Below, piece by piece: positions 49,911 through 59,111 of a stretch of 64,000 nucleotides of DNA. How positions within the stretch are numbered: the first letter of the stretch is position 1; each line of letters begins with the position of its first letter. The DNA is from Mycolicibacterium komanii (lineage in GTDB: Bacteria; Actinomycetota; Actinomycetes; Mycobacteriales; Mycobacteriaceae). The notes under the pieces were generated by a model. That model did not search any database, was not told where the DNA came from, and worked only from the letters and a program-made list of their open reading frames with translations. A program made the translations under genes and the position numbers. The DNA lies in NCBI RefSeq assembly GCF_001050035.1, contig NZ_CVTA01000022.1, forward strand, positions 276,084 to 340,083, in the 5' to 3' direction.

Positions 49911-51137
49911 ATGAATGTCGTGGATGGCGAGCTCGGAATCGCGCTGTTCGAGGATCGGTTCATCCAAGACCCTCAGCCGCTCTACGCGCGGATGCACCAG
50001 ACCGGACCCGTCCACCGCATCGGGGACTCCGGATTCTTCGCCGTGAGTGGCTGGGATGCGGTGAACGAGGCGGTCGCGCGCTGCGACGACTTCTCGTCGA
50101 ATTTGACGGCGACGATGACATTTCAAAACGGCTCGGTATCCGCATTCCCGATGGGTGAACTCGGCGGGCCAATGCAGGTACTGGCGACCGCTGACGATCC
50201 CGCACACGCCATTCACCGTAAGACGCTGTTACCTCAGCTGGCCGCCAAACGAATTCGCGACCTCGAGCCGTTCATCGCAGACACGTCCGCCGGCATCTTC
50301 GACTCCTGCGTTCGGGGCGGCGAGATCGACTGGATGGCGGCCATGGCGAACCGGCTGCCGATGATGGTCGTCTGCCGAATCATCGGTGTTCCCGACTCCG
50401 ATGTCGACATGCTCACCCGGTTGGGCTACTCCGCCACCCAGTTCGTCGAGGGGTTGGTGACCGAGGAGCAATTGGCGGCAGCGGGTAAGGACGTCATGGA
50501 GCTCGGCGCGTACATCACCGAGCAGTTCGGCCAGGCCTCGCCGGCCGAGCAGGACAATCTGCTGGGCGATCTGGCCGCGGCGTGTGCCGAGGGGGTCGTG
50601 GACCACACCGGGGCGTTGGCCATGTTGATCACGCTCTTCAGCGCCGGCGGGGAATCGACCGCGTCACTGATCGGGTCGGCCGCCTGGATCCTCGCCACCC
50701 AGAAGCACATTCAACGACAGCTGCGCGACCGGCCCGAACTGCTGGGGGCGTTCCTCGAGGAGGTCCTTCGCTCCGAGCCCCCGTTCCGCGGCCACTATCG
50801 CCATGTCACGCGCGACACCGAGCTGCGCGGCGCGGAACTCCCCGCCGGATCGCGGCTGTTGCTGCTGTGGGGTGCGGCCAATCGCGATCCGGCACATTTC
50901 GACGAACCCGATACCTTCCGGCTCGACCGGATGGGTGCCAAGGGACACATCGCCTTCGGTAAGGGCGCCCACTTCTGCGTGGGGGCGTCGTTGGCGCGGC
51001 TGGAGGCCAGAATCGTGATCGAAAAACTGATCCAGCGCACCTCCACCATCGATGCCCGAGACATCGGCCGCTGGCTGCCGAGCCTGTTGGTGCGTCGACT
51101 CGAGCGACTGGACCTCGTGCTCGCTGGGGACAGTTGA
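49911..51137 (+). CDS. Cytochrome P450
   Basis: 408 residues. I-helix LFSAGGESTASL (Ser-Thr instead of Thr-Thr), ExxR in EEVLRSEPP, haem loop AFGKGAHFCVG with Cys at 356. ATG 49911 is the best start; the frame is open to 49806 without family similarity, and TTG 49875 is an alternative. The MTFQNGSVSAFPMGELGGPMQVL B-C loop is unlike the other four P450s in the window. Divergent from the short TetR. Confidence 0.92.
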   Translation: MNVVDGELGIALFEDRFIQDPQPLYARMHQTGPVHRIGDSGFFAVSGWDAVNEAVARCDDFSSNLTATMTFQNGSVSAFPMGELGGPMQVLATADDPAHAIHRKTLLPQLAAKRIRDLEPFIADTSAGIFDSCVRGGEIDWMAAMANRLPMMVVCRIIGVPDSDVDMLTRLGYSATQFVEGLVTEEQLAAAGKDVMELGAYITEQFGQASPAEQDNLLGDLAAACAEGVVDHTGALAMLITLFSAGGESTASLIGSAAWILATQKHIQRQLRDRPELLGAFLEEVLRSEPPFRGHYRHVTRDTELRGAELPAGSRLLLLWGAANRDPAHFDEPDTFRLDRMGAKGHIAFGKGAHFCVGASLARLEARIVIEKLIQRTSTIDARDIGRWLPSLLVRRLERLDLVLAGDS

Positions 51138-51148
51138 CGACAGCCGCG

Positions 51149-51907
51149 CTAAAGACTGGTGAAGTGCCCGCCGTCGATACCCAATCTCTGTCCGGTGACG
51201 TAGCGCGCCGCAGGGCCGACCAGGAAGGCGACGGCGGCACCGATGTCGCGCTCCGGGTCACCGATGCGCCCCAGCGGTATCCGTCGCGCTAGCCGCTCTT
51301 CCATGGCCGGCTCGGCCTCGATCGCCGCGGTCATGGCGGGTGAATAGGCCAGGGGCGAAACGATGTTGACCGTTATTCCGTAGTGCGCCCACTCCCGCGC
51401 CAGGCTCTTGGCGAAGCCGCGCAGTGCTCCCTTCATCGTGGCGTAGAGCGGCAGCGTCGCACTGCCTTCCATGCCCGCCGGCGAGGTCATCACGATGAAT
51501 GTCCCGCCGCCCTCCCGCAGCGCGGGGAAGGCCGAGACCGCGCAGTGGTGGGCACCGCCCAGCGACACCAAGGAGTGGTGGGTCCACAGCGCGCGGTCGA
51601 CGTCGGTCAATTGGTGCGGTTCGCTGGACAGATTGCTCGTGGCGTTGTGCACCATCGCGTCGAGTCGTCCGGTCGTCGTCACGGCGCGGTCGACGGCATC
51701 GGCAACCGAGTCGGCGTCGGTCACGTCGCAATGCGCCCATGATGCGTGGTGCCCTCGTGCGGCGATCTCGTCGACTACCGCCTGTCCGGTCTCGGACCTG
51801 GACGCGACGACGACGTGGGCTCCCTCGGAGGCCAGTGCCATCGCGATGCCGCGACCCACCCCGCCGCCGGCACCGGTGACCAAGGCGGTCAACCCATCGA
51901 GGTTCAC
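51149..51907 (-). CDS. Short-chain dehydrogenase/reductase (catalytic partner)
   Basis: 252 residues. VTGAGGGVGRGIA, the Ser in VMTSPAGMEG, and YATMK; C-terminal GQRLGIDGGHF. GTG 51907 overlaps the stop of the degenerate SDR (GTGA). It has all catalytic residues, unlike its neighbour, so the two may form a heteromer. Last gene of the four-membrane-protein operon. Confidence 0.9.
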   Translation of the reverse strand: MNLDGLTALVTGAGGGVGRGIAMALASEGAHVVVASRSETGQAVVDEIAARGHHASWAHCDVTDADSVADAVDRAVTTTGRLDAMVHNATSNLSSEPHQLTDVDRALWTHHSLVSLGGAHHCAVSAFPALREGGGTFIVMTSPAGMEGSATLPLYATMKGALRGFAKSLAREWAHYGITVNIVSPLAYSPAMTAAIEAEPAMEERLARRIPLGRIGDPERDIGAAVAFLVGPAARYVTGQRLGIDGGHFTSL

Positions 51908-52494
51908 GGCAGCATCACCGATCCGCCGTCGGCGACGATCGTCTCTCCTGCGAGATGGAGATCGGGCCGCAACAGGAACTTCACCGACTCGGCGATGGTA
52001 TGTATCAGGGTCGAATCGTCGGTGACGGCTGCGGCGGTCAGATGCCCGGCCGCGGTCGCCTCGCCGGAGAACAGCGACAGCGGCACGGCCACGAGATTGG
52101 CGCCGATGCCCTGCGAAGCCCACTGCCGGGCAGCCGATTTCACCATCGCGCGGATACCCTCCACCGCGGTCGTATACGCGACGAGCCCCGGCGCACCCGC
52201 CATCCCGATCGTCGGAACGACGACGACGATCCGCCCGCCGGCCGACAAGCCGGCCCGTGCCTGTTGCAGGGCGGTGAGCGTACGCCACATCGCTTCGTCG
52301 ACGAGACGATTCCAATCGTCGCCGCTCAGAGCTACTGCGTCGACCGGCCGCGGACAGGGATCCGCGACGATGACCGCATTCTTGGTATCCGCCGGTAGTT
52401 CGCCTCCGGGCGCCACGGTGACCGCGTCGAGTTCCGTTGCGAGCGTGCGTAAGAGCTCACCGGGCAGGCCCACCACCACCGTGGCCGAGGTCAT
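51904..52494 (-). CDS. Degenerate SDR-like protein (probably non-catalytic)
   Basis: 196 residues, shorter than the usual 250. The nucleotide loop is VVGLPGELLRTLA (no GxxxGxG) and the Tyr site reads YTTAV, so the catalytic Lys is Val. C-terminal LHLAGETIVADGGSVMLP is still SDR-like. It is coupled to a complete SDR downstream and lies 1 nt after the 139-residue membrane protein. A structural partner of an SDR heteromer is plausible. Confidence 0.8.
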   Translation of the reverse strand: MTSATVVVGLPGELLRTLATELDAVTVAPGGELPADTKNAVIVADPCPRPVDAVALSGDDWNRLVDEAMWRTLTALQQARAGLSAGGRIVVVVPTIGMAGAPGLVAYTTAVEGIRAMVKSAARQWASQGIGANLVAVPLSLFSGEATAAGHLTAAAVTDDSTLIHTIAESVKFLLRPDLHLAGETIVADGGSVMLP

Positions 52495-52495
52495 G

Positions 52496-52915
52496 TCACC
52501 GGCTCGACTGGGATGCGACGCGTTCGTCGTGAATCCTGACCAGTTCGCGGAACCCGATGCTTTCGTACCTGGGCTTGGGCTGGACGCCCCATTCGTCGCG
52601 CGCCGTCTGCTGGCCGGCCGCTTCGGGTGCGCCCCCGAACGGTGGGCCGCCGATCGGATAGGGCTGTTGACACTCCAAGCTGTCGTCCGAAAAGCGCACC
52701 TTCAGGAGCTCGCTGCAGATTTCGTTCAACGACAGCGTGGGCCACCCGTACCAGACCGCCATCACCGGCACGGTCAACGACCCCTCGATGACCAGGCCGA
52801 ACAGGCATACCAGCAGGCCGCGTTTGAGCCACTTGTGCATTCGCGCCCAGGTGGGGGTGGTGCCCAGCGGTAGCGACTCGGCCGAATCCTTCGGCTCCAC
52901 AGCGGAGTTGGTCAC
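52496..52915 (-). CDS. Single-pass membrane protein, unknown function
   Basis: 139 residues. One strong hydrophobic segment near residues 33-57 ([20 protein letters not shown]), then a soluble C-terminal domain with [20 protein letters not shown], a Gly/Pro-rich linker ([10 protein letters not shown]) and a basic tail. GTG 52915 has AAAGGAC upstream. I do not recognise the family. It sits between a multi-pass protein and the SDR pair. Confidence 0.72.
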   Translation of the reverse strand: MTNSAVEPKDSAESLPLGTTPTWARMHKWLKRGLLVCLFGLVIEGSLTVPVMAVWYGWPTLSLNEICSELLKVRFSDDSLECQQPYPIGGPPFGGAPEAAGQQTARDEWGVQPKPRYESIGFRELVRIHDERVASQSSR

Positions 52916-52934
52916 GACGGTCCTTTCTCGGCTG

Positions 52935-53627
52935 CTAGTCGGAGAAGATTTCGCGGTTGACGGTGTGCAGGTACGGGATGGCCAGGAACGGCGTGATGTA
53001 GAAGATGTTGAACGCCCACCATCCGAAGACCGGAAGTCCGACCGCTGTGTACCGGACGTCTGCGTACATCGTCATGTTGAGGATGTAGCCGGTCCACACG
53101 ATGATCCCGAACCAGCATGTCACGATGGTCCACTGGTGGCCCCACCGTTTCATCTGCAACAGCGCGATCGCGGCCGCGATCCGCATGGGGAAGGCGATCA
53201 GCACACACACCATCACCCAGGCCTTCTCGCCCGGTGCACCCGCGCCGCCGATCCAGAGTTCGTTGTAATGCCAGAAGTAGCCCGCGTCGATGAGGTTGCC
53301 CCACGCGGTGAAGACCGTGCGCGTGATCAGGGCGTGGTTGGCGAACAGGTCCAGAGCCCAGCCGATACTGTTGAGCGCGGCGTCGAGGATGATGACGTAT
53401 CCGATGAGCGTCACCATCATCGGCCGGACCGACAAGCCGTCGCGCTGGGCCTTGCGCAACAGATAGATGCCACGGCAGAACACGGGTAGACCGATGATGC
53501 CGAGGACCAGGGTGCCCATGAGCGCGGTGCCGGCGATGCACCATCGATCGGCGCGTCGTTGGGCCGCCCGCGTCTGTTCCTCGTGCTCATCCATGGTGAG
53601 CGACTGATTTCCGCTTATCGATGTCAT
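52935..53627 (-). CDS. Multi-pass membrane protein, unknown function
   Basis: 230 residues with five or six hydrophobic segments (about 31-52, 68-92, 133-158, 163-183, 193-215). It is rich in Trp and aromatic residues near the membrane ([14 protein letters not shown]). ATG 53627 is used; ATG at residue 12 is an alternative. It begins 4 nt after a 39-codon membrane ORF. No family recognised; together with its neighbours it looks like one subunit of a membrane complex. Confidence 0.75.
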   Translation of the reverse strand: MTSISGNQSLTMDEHEEQTRAAQRRADRWCIAGTALMGTLVLGIIGLPVFCRGIYLLRKAQRDGLSVRPMMVTLIGYVIILDAALNSIGWALDLFANHALITRTVFTAWGNLIDAGYFWHYNELWIGGAGAPGEKAWVMVCVLIAFPMRIAAAIALLQMKRWGHQWTIVTCWFGIIVWTGYILNMTMYADVRYTAVGLPVFGWWAFNIFYITPFLAIPYLHTVNREIFSD

Positions 53628-53631
53628 CGGG

Positions 53632-53751
53632 TCACCAGTCCCGGGTGAAGAACATCTGAACCTGAATCGCGAACATCGCGATCAGCACGCCGTAGATGAA
53701 GATCTGAAACGCGATCAAACCGCGCTTACGCCGTCGATCCTGATCATCCAT
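53632..53751 (-). CDS. Small membrane protein (39 residues)
   Basis: Begins MDDQDRRRKRGLIAFQIF and ends MFFTRDW, with one hydrophobic helix of about 22 residues between a charged cytosolic N-terminus and a short tail. ATG 53751 has GGTGAGGAGA upstream. It starts 21 nt after the 32-codon ORF and ends 4 nt before the 230-residue gene. Typical of tiny stabilising subunits of membrane enzymes (inference). Confidence 0.65.
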   Translation of the reverse strand: MDDQDRRRKRGLIAFQIFIYGVLIAMFAIQVQMFFTRDW

Positions 53752-53772
53752 GATTCTCCTCACCGGGCTCGA

Positions 53773-53871
53773 TCAGAACGTGCCGATGTTGCCCAACATC
53801 CAGTAGAAGAACGCGACGAGTCCGCACATGACGACCCAGGTCACGGTCAGTCGGACCAGTTCCTGCCACAT
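53773..53871 (-). CDS. Small membrane protein (32 residues)
   Basis: Begins MWQELVRLTVTWVVMCGLVA, a single hydrophobic helix, ending NIGTF. ATG 53871 has GAAGGAG at good spacing. First gene of the membrane operon: 32 aa, 39 aa, 230 aa, 139 aa, degenerate SDR, SDR. A recurrent-type operator lies 65 nt upstream. Confidence 0.62.
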   Translation of the reverse strand: MWQELVRLTVTWVVMCGLVAFFYWMLGNIGTF

Positions 53872-53935
53872 CGATGGCTCCTTCGTCCGCCGCCAAAGCA
53901 CAATGCCGACAGAGAGTAGCACCGCTCTCAGAAAC

Positions 53936-53951
53936 GAGAAGAACTATTTCC
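53936..53951. promoter_or_regulatory. Operator candidate GAGAA-N6-TTTCC
   Basis: A degenerate recurrent palindrome in the 123-nt gap between the CoA-ligase stop (53995) and the first small membrane gene (53871). It suggests that the membrane operon has its own promoter although the CoA ligase lies upstream on the same strand. Confidence 0.45.
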
Positions 53952-53994
53952 GGCCGAGACGAAGGGGGCGCCGGTCGGCCGTTCCGGACCCGGA

Positions 53995-55440
53995 TTACGC
54001 GTCGGTGAGGGTGAGAAGTTCGCGCTTGACGACCTTGCCGACGTCGTTGCGCGGGAGTTGTTCGACGAAGACCACCCGCACGGGCACCCGGTAGGGGGTC
54101 AGGCGCTCGCGACACCACGTGATCAGTTCATCCTCGCTGACCCGGTCATCGGCGCGCACGACGAATGCCCACGGAACCTCGCCGAGTCGGTCGTCGGGAA
54201 CGCCGACGACAGCCGCCTCGCGCACGTTGTCGGCGGCCAGAAGCACCTCTTCGACGGTGCCGGGGAACACCTTGAGCCCGCCGCGGTTGATCATGTCCGA
54301 GACGCGCCCGTCGAGCCACAGGAATCCGTCGTCGTCGAACCAACCGAGGTCGCCGGTGTGAAACCACCCGTCATCGGTGAGCCTGTCGAGGAACGCGGGG
54401 TCGATCTTGCGGGCGGCCGTCGTCGGTGTGCGGACCATGACCTCGTCGTCCGCGATCGTGACATCGATGCCCGGAAGCGGGCGTCCGACCGAACCGAGTT
54501 TCGTCTCCCCCCATTCGCGGGCGTCGGCAGCCGACCATCCGACGACCTCACCACCGAGTTCCGTTTGACCGTAGGAGTTCAGGACGAGCACACCGAACTT
54601 GTCGCGGAAGCGGGCCGCGTGGACGGGAGACAGGGGAGCGGTGATCGAGCGGACGATCTTCAGGGGGGACAGGTCGGTGACCGAATCGTCGTGGAGCACC
54701 ATCGTTAACGCGGCGGGTGGCAAGACCGTGGATCGCAATTGGTGGCGCTTCACCAGCGCTGCGAAGTCCGCGGCCGAGAACCTGTCCATCAACACGACAC
54801 CGGAGCCCGCGCGAAAAGCGAAGAGCACCTGATAGATACCCGCCCACAAAGACAGTGAGAGCGGTACCAGATTGGGCATCGGCGCCGTGTTCCGGGCGCC
54901 ACGCTTCGACCCCCGAAGCTTCTCCAGCAGCCGGTCGATCAGGTCCAGCACCGTGGAGTGGCGCAGCGGCACCGGCTTCGGCGGACCTGTCGTGCCCGAG
55001 GTGAACTGCAACAGCGCCACATCGTCGTCGTACCGCCGAGCCTCGTCGGCCGAGTTGGAGTGCGGCGTGACCGACCACGCCAAGCTCGATCCGGTGACGA
55101 CCGGTAACGCGAACCCCCCGAAGCGATGGGCCAGTTCGGGTGTCGTGATCACCGCGACCGGTTCGAGGGTTTGGAGCGCAGCGGCCACCTCGGCGTCGGC
55201 AGCCCTGGGATTGAGCGGTGTGTAGACACCACCGGAACGCCAGACACCGAACAGCGCCGCGACCGTGGTGGCGTCGTTGGGTAGCATCGCCGCGACCACC
55301 TGACCGGGCATCAGCCCGCTTTCGGTGAGAACCCGAGCCAGGCGGTCCGCGCTCGCGATCAGATCTGCCCGAGACACGTCGACCGCCAGGGTGTGCACAG
55401 CGATGTCCGGCAGATCGTCCAGCAGGTCGGAGAGACTCAC
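53995..55440 (-). CDS. Acyl-CoA synthetase (AMP-binding)
   Basis: 481 residues. LLQFTSGTTGPPKPVPL is the phosphate loop, LNSYGQTELGGEVV the A5 motif, FHTGDLGWF, LDGRVSDMINRGGLKV the hinge, and the catalytic Lys lies in NDVGKVVKREL. GTG 55440 overlaps the ECH stop (GTGA). Last gene of a six-gene beta-oxidation operon, whose acid substrate it presumably activates. Confidence 0.92.
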   Translation of the reverse strand: MSLSDLLDDLPDIAVHTLAVDVSRADLIASADRLARVLTESGLMPGQVVAAMLPNDATTVAALFGVWRSGGVYTPLNPRAADAEVAAALQTLEPVAVITTPELAHRFGGFALPVVTGSSLAWSVTPHSNSADEARRYDDDVALLQFTSGTTGPPKPVPLRHSTVLDLIDRLLEKLRGSKRGARNTAPMPNLVPLSLSLWAGIYQVLFAFRAGSGVVLMDRFSAADFAALVKRHQLRSTVLPPAALTMVLHDDSVTDLSPLKIVRSITAPLSPVHAARFRDKFGVLVLNSYGQTELGGEVVGWSAADAREWGETKLGSVGRPLPGIDVTIADDEVMVRTPTTAARKIDPAFLDRLTDDGWFHTGDLGWFDDDGFLWLDGRVSDMINRGGLKVFPGTVEEVLLAADNVREAAVVGVPDDRLGEVPWAFVVRADDRVSEDELITWCRERLTPYRVPVRVVFVEQLPRNDVGKVVKRELLTLTDA

Positions 55441-56237
55441 GAGTCCGGCTCCAGGGGAAGCCACCGTGGTGTTCGCTTGTCGGCGAACGCTTTCGGACCC
55501 TCGTCCTGATCCGGATGGCCCCACATCGACGTCAGGTGCTTGGCCCCCTCACGGCAAGCGTCGGTCAGCCCGTGCTCGAGCGCTCCCCAGAGCGCGCGTT
55601 TGGTGGCCCGCATCGCGGCCGGTGAGTTTCTGGCGACCTTCTCGGCGAGCTCTTGGGCGACATCGCGAAGCTTGTCGGGCGGGTCGACGATCTGGCTGAT
55701 CATGCCGAGCTCATATGCGCGCTGCGCGGTGAGTCGTTCGTGGCTGCCGACCAGCGCCATCCGTAACACCGCCTCGGCGGGCATCTTGCGCATCAGCGCG
55801 ATCGTCTCCAGAGCGCTGACCTGGCCGATGGAGACGTGCGGGTCGACGAAGGTGGCATCCGACGCCGCGATGACGATGTCGGCGTCGGCGACCCAGTGCA
55901 GTCCGCCTCCGGCGCATACGCCGTTGACCGCGGTGATCACTGGCTTGCCCACATTGCAGTGCCAGCCGGTCAGATTCAGGTCCAGCGTCTGCATGGTCTC
56001 CTGGTACTGCTTGATCCCCTCGCCGTCGAGATCGTCGACGTCGGCGCCGACCTGAAATGCCCTGCCGTTGCCGGTGTGCACGATCACCCGCACCTCGGGG
56101 TCGGCGTCCAACTCGGCCCATGCGGCGGGGAATTCTTTGCGCATCAGCGCGTCGTACGCGTTGAGTCGATCGGGCCGGTTGTTGATGATCCAGCCGACGG
56201 GGCCGCGCCGTTCGACGATCAACCTCTGATAGCTCAC
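55437..56237 (-). CDS. Enoyl-CoA hydratase/isomerase (tandem copy 2)
   Basis: 266 residues, crotonase fold. AFQVGADVDDLDG near residue 59 and NGVCAGGGLHWVADADIVIA near residue 106 form the oxyanion hole; DPHVSIGQV follows. GTG 56237 overlaps the preceding ECH stop. It is clearly a duplicate of its upstream neighbour (both have ATFVDPHVSxGQ and RAYELGxxSQxV). Catalytic Glu residues of classical ECH are not obvious, so isomerase or hydrolase activity is possible. Confidence 0.9.
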   Translation of the reverse strand: MSYQRLIVERRGPVGWIINNRPDRLNAYDALMRKEFPAAWAELDADPEVRVIVHTGNGRAFQVGADVDDLDGEGIKQYQETMQTLDLNLTGWHCNVGKPVITAVNGVCAGGGLHWVADADIVIAASDATFVDPHVSIGQVSALETIALMRKMPAEAVLRMALVGSHERLTAQRAYELGMISQIVDPPDKLRDVAQELAEKVARNSPAAMRATKRALWGALEHGLTDACREGAKHLTSMWGHPDQDEGPKAFADKRTPRWLPLEPDS

Positions 56238-57046
56238 GAAGCCTCCACCGGTTCGAGCGGTTGCCAGGCGGCCGGGCCCTTTTCCCGCCACGCGCGTACG
56301 CCCTCGGCATGGTCGGGGTGGTTCCGCAACCGCCAGATCTCCTCTGCGGCCGCAGCCTTGGCCTCCGACAAACCGACTTCCAAGGAATGCCACAGCGCCT
56401 TCTTGGTGGCCCGCATGGCGGTGGGCGAGTTGGTCGCGACCGCGGCGGCCAACTCGGCGGCCGCCGCCCGTAGCTCGCCGGCCGCCACGACCTGCGAGAC
56501 GATGCCCAACTCGTATGCGCGCTGGGCCGAGATCCGCTCACCCTTGCCGCTCAACGTCATCCGCGTGATGGCCTCCATCGGCGACTTCCGCAGCAGGGTG
56601 ATGGCCTCGTAGGCGACCGCCTGCCCCACCGAGACATGCGGGTCAACGAATGTCGCCTCCTGCGCAGCGATGACGATGTCCGCGTCGGCGACCAGATGCA
56701 GACCACCGCCCGCGCACACCCCGTTCACCGCGGCGATCACCGGCTTCCACACACCGCAGTGCCAGGAGGAGATCTTCAGCTCGGCGTCGCGCGTGCGGCG
56801 TGAGTGGCGTCGCATGGCCTGCTTGTCGCGCGCGACCTGGACCACATCCATGCCGGTACAGAACGCCTTGCCATTCGCGACGTTGACGATCACGCGCACG
56901 TCGGGGTCGGCATCCAGCTGTGCCCACGCGGCCTCGAGTTCGTCCAGCATCAACGCGTCGAACGCATTGCCGGCCTCGGGCCGGTTCAGCACGAGCCACC
57001 CGATGCCCTCCGACGTGTCGACGATCAACCGCTCATATTCGGTCAA
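56234..57046 (-). CDS. Enoyl-CoA hydratase/isomerase (tandem copy 1)
   Basis: 270 residues. AFCTGMDVVQVARDK and NGVCAGGGLHLVADADIVIA are the oxyanion-hole loops. TTG 57046 overlaps the ACAD stop in TTGA, a rare coupling with a TTG start; the longer upstream open frame is antisense or out-of-frame ACAD. Tandem duplicate of the next gene in the operon. Confidence 0.88.
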   Translation of the reverse strand: MTEYERLIVDTSEGIGWLVLNRPEAGNAFDALMLDELEAAWAQLDADPDVRVIVNVANGKAFCTGMDVVQVARDKQAMRRHSRRTRDAELKISSWHCGVWKPVIAAVNGVCAGGGLHLVADADIVIAAQEATFVDPHVSVGQAVAYEAITLLRKSPMEAITRMTLSGKGERISAQRAYELGIVSQVVAAGELRAAAAELAAAVATNSPTAMRATKKALWHSLEVGLSEAKAAAAEEIWRLRNHPDHAEGVRAWREKGPAAWQPLEPVEAS

Positions 57047-58290
57047 GAGCGCGGAATCTCCTTCCAGGGTTTCCCTTTCCACGGATCCGGCTCCTTGGGT
57101 AACCCGAGTACGCGCTCGCCGAGGATGTTCTTGTTGATGTCGGTCGTGCCACCCTCGGTGCCGTTGGCCAGGCTGCGCATCATGCCCTGCACCTCGCGGG
57201 GCATCGCATCCGGGTCGTCGGTGGCGGGCCACGCCACTGCTGCAGTGCCCACCAGGTCGACCATGAGATCCTGGATCTGCTGGTTGAGCGTGGCCTGGTG
57301 GACCTTGCCGATCGAGGAAGCAGCACCGGGGGACTGGCCGGCCGAGAGTGCCGCGCGGACACGGGCGTTCGTCCATCCGCGGATCTGTTCTTGAGCCCAG
57401 AGCCGCATGATCTTGTTGCGTATCCCGGGGTCGTCCCATCGGCCGGTTTCCCTGGCCAGTGAGATCAGCCGTTCCGCACTGGACCCGCCGAGCCTGCCCA
57501 TGCCGCCCGATCCGGAGCCCGAAACCATCTGACGTTCACTCGACAGGGTGGACGCGCTGACCCGCCATCCGTCGTTGACCTCGCCGACCCGGTGGGTGTC
57601 CGGCACCCGCGCGCCGTCGAGGAAGACCTCGTTGAATTCCGCCTCACCGGTGATCTGGCGCAGCGGGCGCACCTCGACGCCGGGTTGGTGCATGTCGAGC
57701 AGGAAGTACGTGATGCCTTTGTGTTTCGGTTGATCGGGATCGGTGCGGGCGAGCAGAATCGCGAAGTCCGCCTCATCCGCCCAGGTCGTCCACACCTTCT
57801 GTCCGGAGATCACCCATTGGTCGCCGTCGCGCACCGCCCGGGTCGCCAACGACGCGAGGTCTGATCCCGCGCCGGGCTCGCTGAAGAGCTGACACCACTT
57901 CTCCTCGTTTCGGACGATGGGCGGTAGAAAGCGTCGCCGTTGCTCTTCGGTTCCGTGGCTGAACAGCGCAGCGGCGGCGTTGTTGAGGCCCAACGGATTG
58001 AGCCGGGTCAGCCGCAGCGGCGCGAGCACGCTCTCGATCGCGCGAGCCACGTCGTTACCGATACCGAGGCCGCCGTGTTCGGGGCGCCAGGTCGGCGCCA
58101 CCAGGCCGCTTCGGGCAAAGGTCGGGTACCACCGCCGGTAATCGGCGGGGCTCCGCGCGGCTCTCAGGGCGGCCGGGCCCTCGGCTGCCGCGGCGCGCCA
58201 TTGGGCCGGCACCTCCGCCGCGACCCACTGCCGCACCACCTCGACGGCGTCATCGGCGGGGGTCTCTGCGCTGATCGGTAATGCTGTCAT
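57043..58290 (-). CDS. Acyl-CoA dehydrogenase
   Basis: 415 residues. PTWRPEHGGLGIGNDVARAIESV, the FAD loop LFSEPGAGSDLASLATRAV, ISGQKVWTTWADEAD and C-terminal NGTEGGTTDINKNILGERVLGLP. ATG 58290 follows GAGGCG, 7 nt after the ECH stop. The C-terminal GTEGGTT sequence is typical of longer mycobacterial FadE proteins active as homomers, but it could also supply the missing partner of the 36833-37969 subunit (speculative). Confidence 0.92.
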   Translation of the reverse strand: MTALPISAETPADDAVEVVRQWVAAEVPAQWRAAAAEGPAALRAARSPADYRRWYPTFARSGLVAPTWRPEHGGLGIGNDVARAIESVLAPLRLTRLNPLGLNNAAAALFSHGTEEQRRRFLPPIVRNEEKWCQLFSEPGAGSDLASLATRAVRDGDQWVISGQKVWTTWADEADFAILLARTDPDQPKHKGITYFLLDMHQPGVEVRPLRQITGEAEFNEVFLDGARVPDTHRVGEVNDGWRVSASTLSSERQMVSGSGSGGMGRLGGSSAERLISLARETGRWDDPGIRNKIMRLWAQEQIRGWTNARVRAALSAGQSPGAASSIGKVHQATLNQQIQDLMVDLVGTAAVAWPATDDPDAMPREVQGMMRSLANGTEGGTTDINKNILGERVLGLPKEPDPWKGKPWKEIPRS

Positions 58291-58297
58291 GTTCGCC

Positions 58298-59104
58298 TCA
58301 ACGACCCTTGAACTCCGGGGGCCGCTTGTCCCGGAATGCGGCCAGGCCTTCCTTGAAGTCATCGCTGCGACTGGATAATTCGAGGGCCATCGCCTCGTTC
58401 TGGAGATGACGATCGAGATCCAGGCCGTTGCCGCTGTGCAGCAGCCACTTGGTGAGGCCGAGCGCGACCGTGGGTGCGGCGGCGAGCCGATTGACGAGAT
58501 CCGTTGCCGCACCCTCGAGTTCAGTGTCAGGGCAGGCGCGGTGGATGATGCCCCACTGCGCGGCCGTGGTCCCGGAGAGTTCCTCGCCGAGCATCAACAG
58601 CTGGCGGGTGCGAACCATCCCGACGAGTCGAGGCAGCAACCAGGCCGCACCGCTGTCGGGCGTGAAGCCGCGCGCCATGAAGGGTTCCCAGAACACCGCG
58701 CCCGAGGCCGCCAGGCAGAAGTCGGACGCCAACGCGAGGTGGAAACCCAGGCCGGCCGCCCAGCCGCGAACCACAGCGACGACGGGCACCTGGGTCTCGA
58801 GCAGCAAGGGGATGAGCCTGTTGGCCTTGTTGGGCAGCCGTCGCTGCGTGCTCCCCACGCGCGGTTTGCGTTCCGACTTGGCGTTGTTGGCCACCAGATC
58901 GGCGCCGGCGCAAAAGTCCGGACCTTCGGCGTCGATACGGATGACGCGAACCGATTCGTCGGTGCCGCAACGGGACAGGTGCCCGATCATCGCGTCGAGC
59001 ATGGTGTCGTTGACCGCGTTGCGGCGGTCCGCCCGGTCCAGGGTCAGCCGCAGAACCGGGCCCTGTTGTTCGGCCCGGAGTCCGGGAACGGTCGGATACG
59101 TCAC
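58298..59104 (-). CDS. Enoyl-CoA hydratase
   Basis: 268 residues. DFCAGADLVANNAKSERK near residue 63 and AVVRGWAAGLGFHLALASDFCLA near 110 give the CoA-binding and oxyanion loops; ARGFTPDSGAAWLLPRLVG follows and the C-terminus FRDKRPPEFKGR is typical of crotonases. GTG 59104 is 7 nt after the hotdog protein stop. It resembles the divergent ECH at 60.5 kb more than the tandem pair downstream. Confidence 0.9.
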   Translation of the reverse strand: MTYPTVPGLRAEQQGPVLRLTLDRADRRNAVNDTMLDAMIGHLSRCGTDESVRVIRIDAEGPDFCAGADLVANNAKSERKPRVGSTQRRLPNKANRLIPLLLETQVPVVAVVRGWAAGLGFHLALASDFCLAASGAVFWEPFMARGFTPDSGAAWLLPRLVGMVRTRQLLMLGEELSGTTAAQWGIIHRACPDTELEGAATDLVNRLAAAPTVALGLTKWLLHSGNGLDLDRHLQNEAMALELSSRSDDFKEGLAAFRDKRPPEFKGR

Positions 59105-59111
59105 GGCCGGC

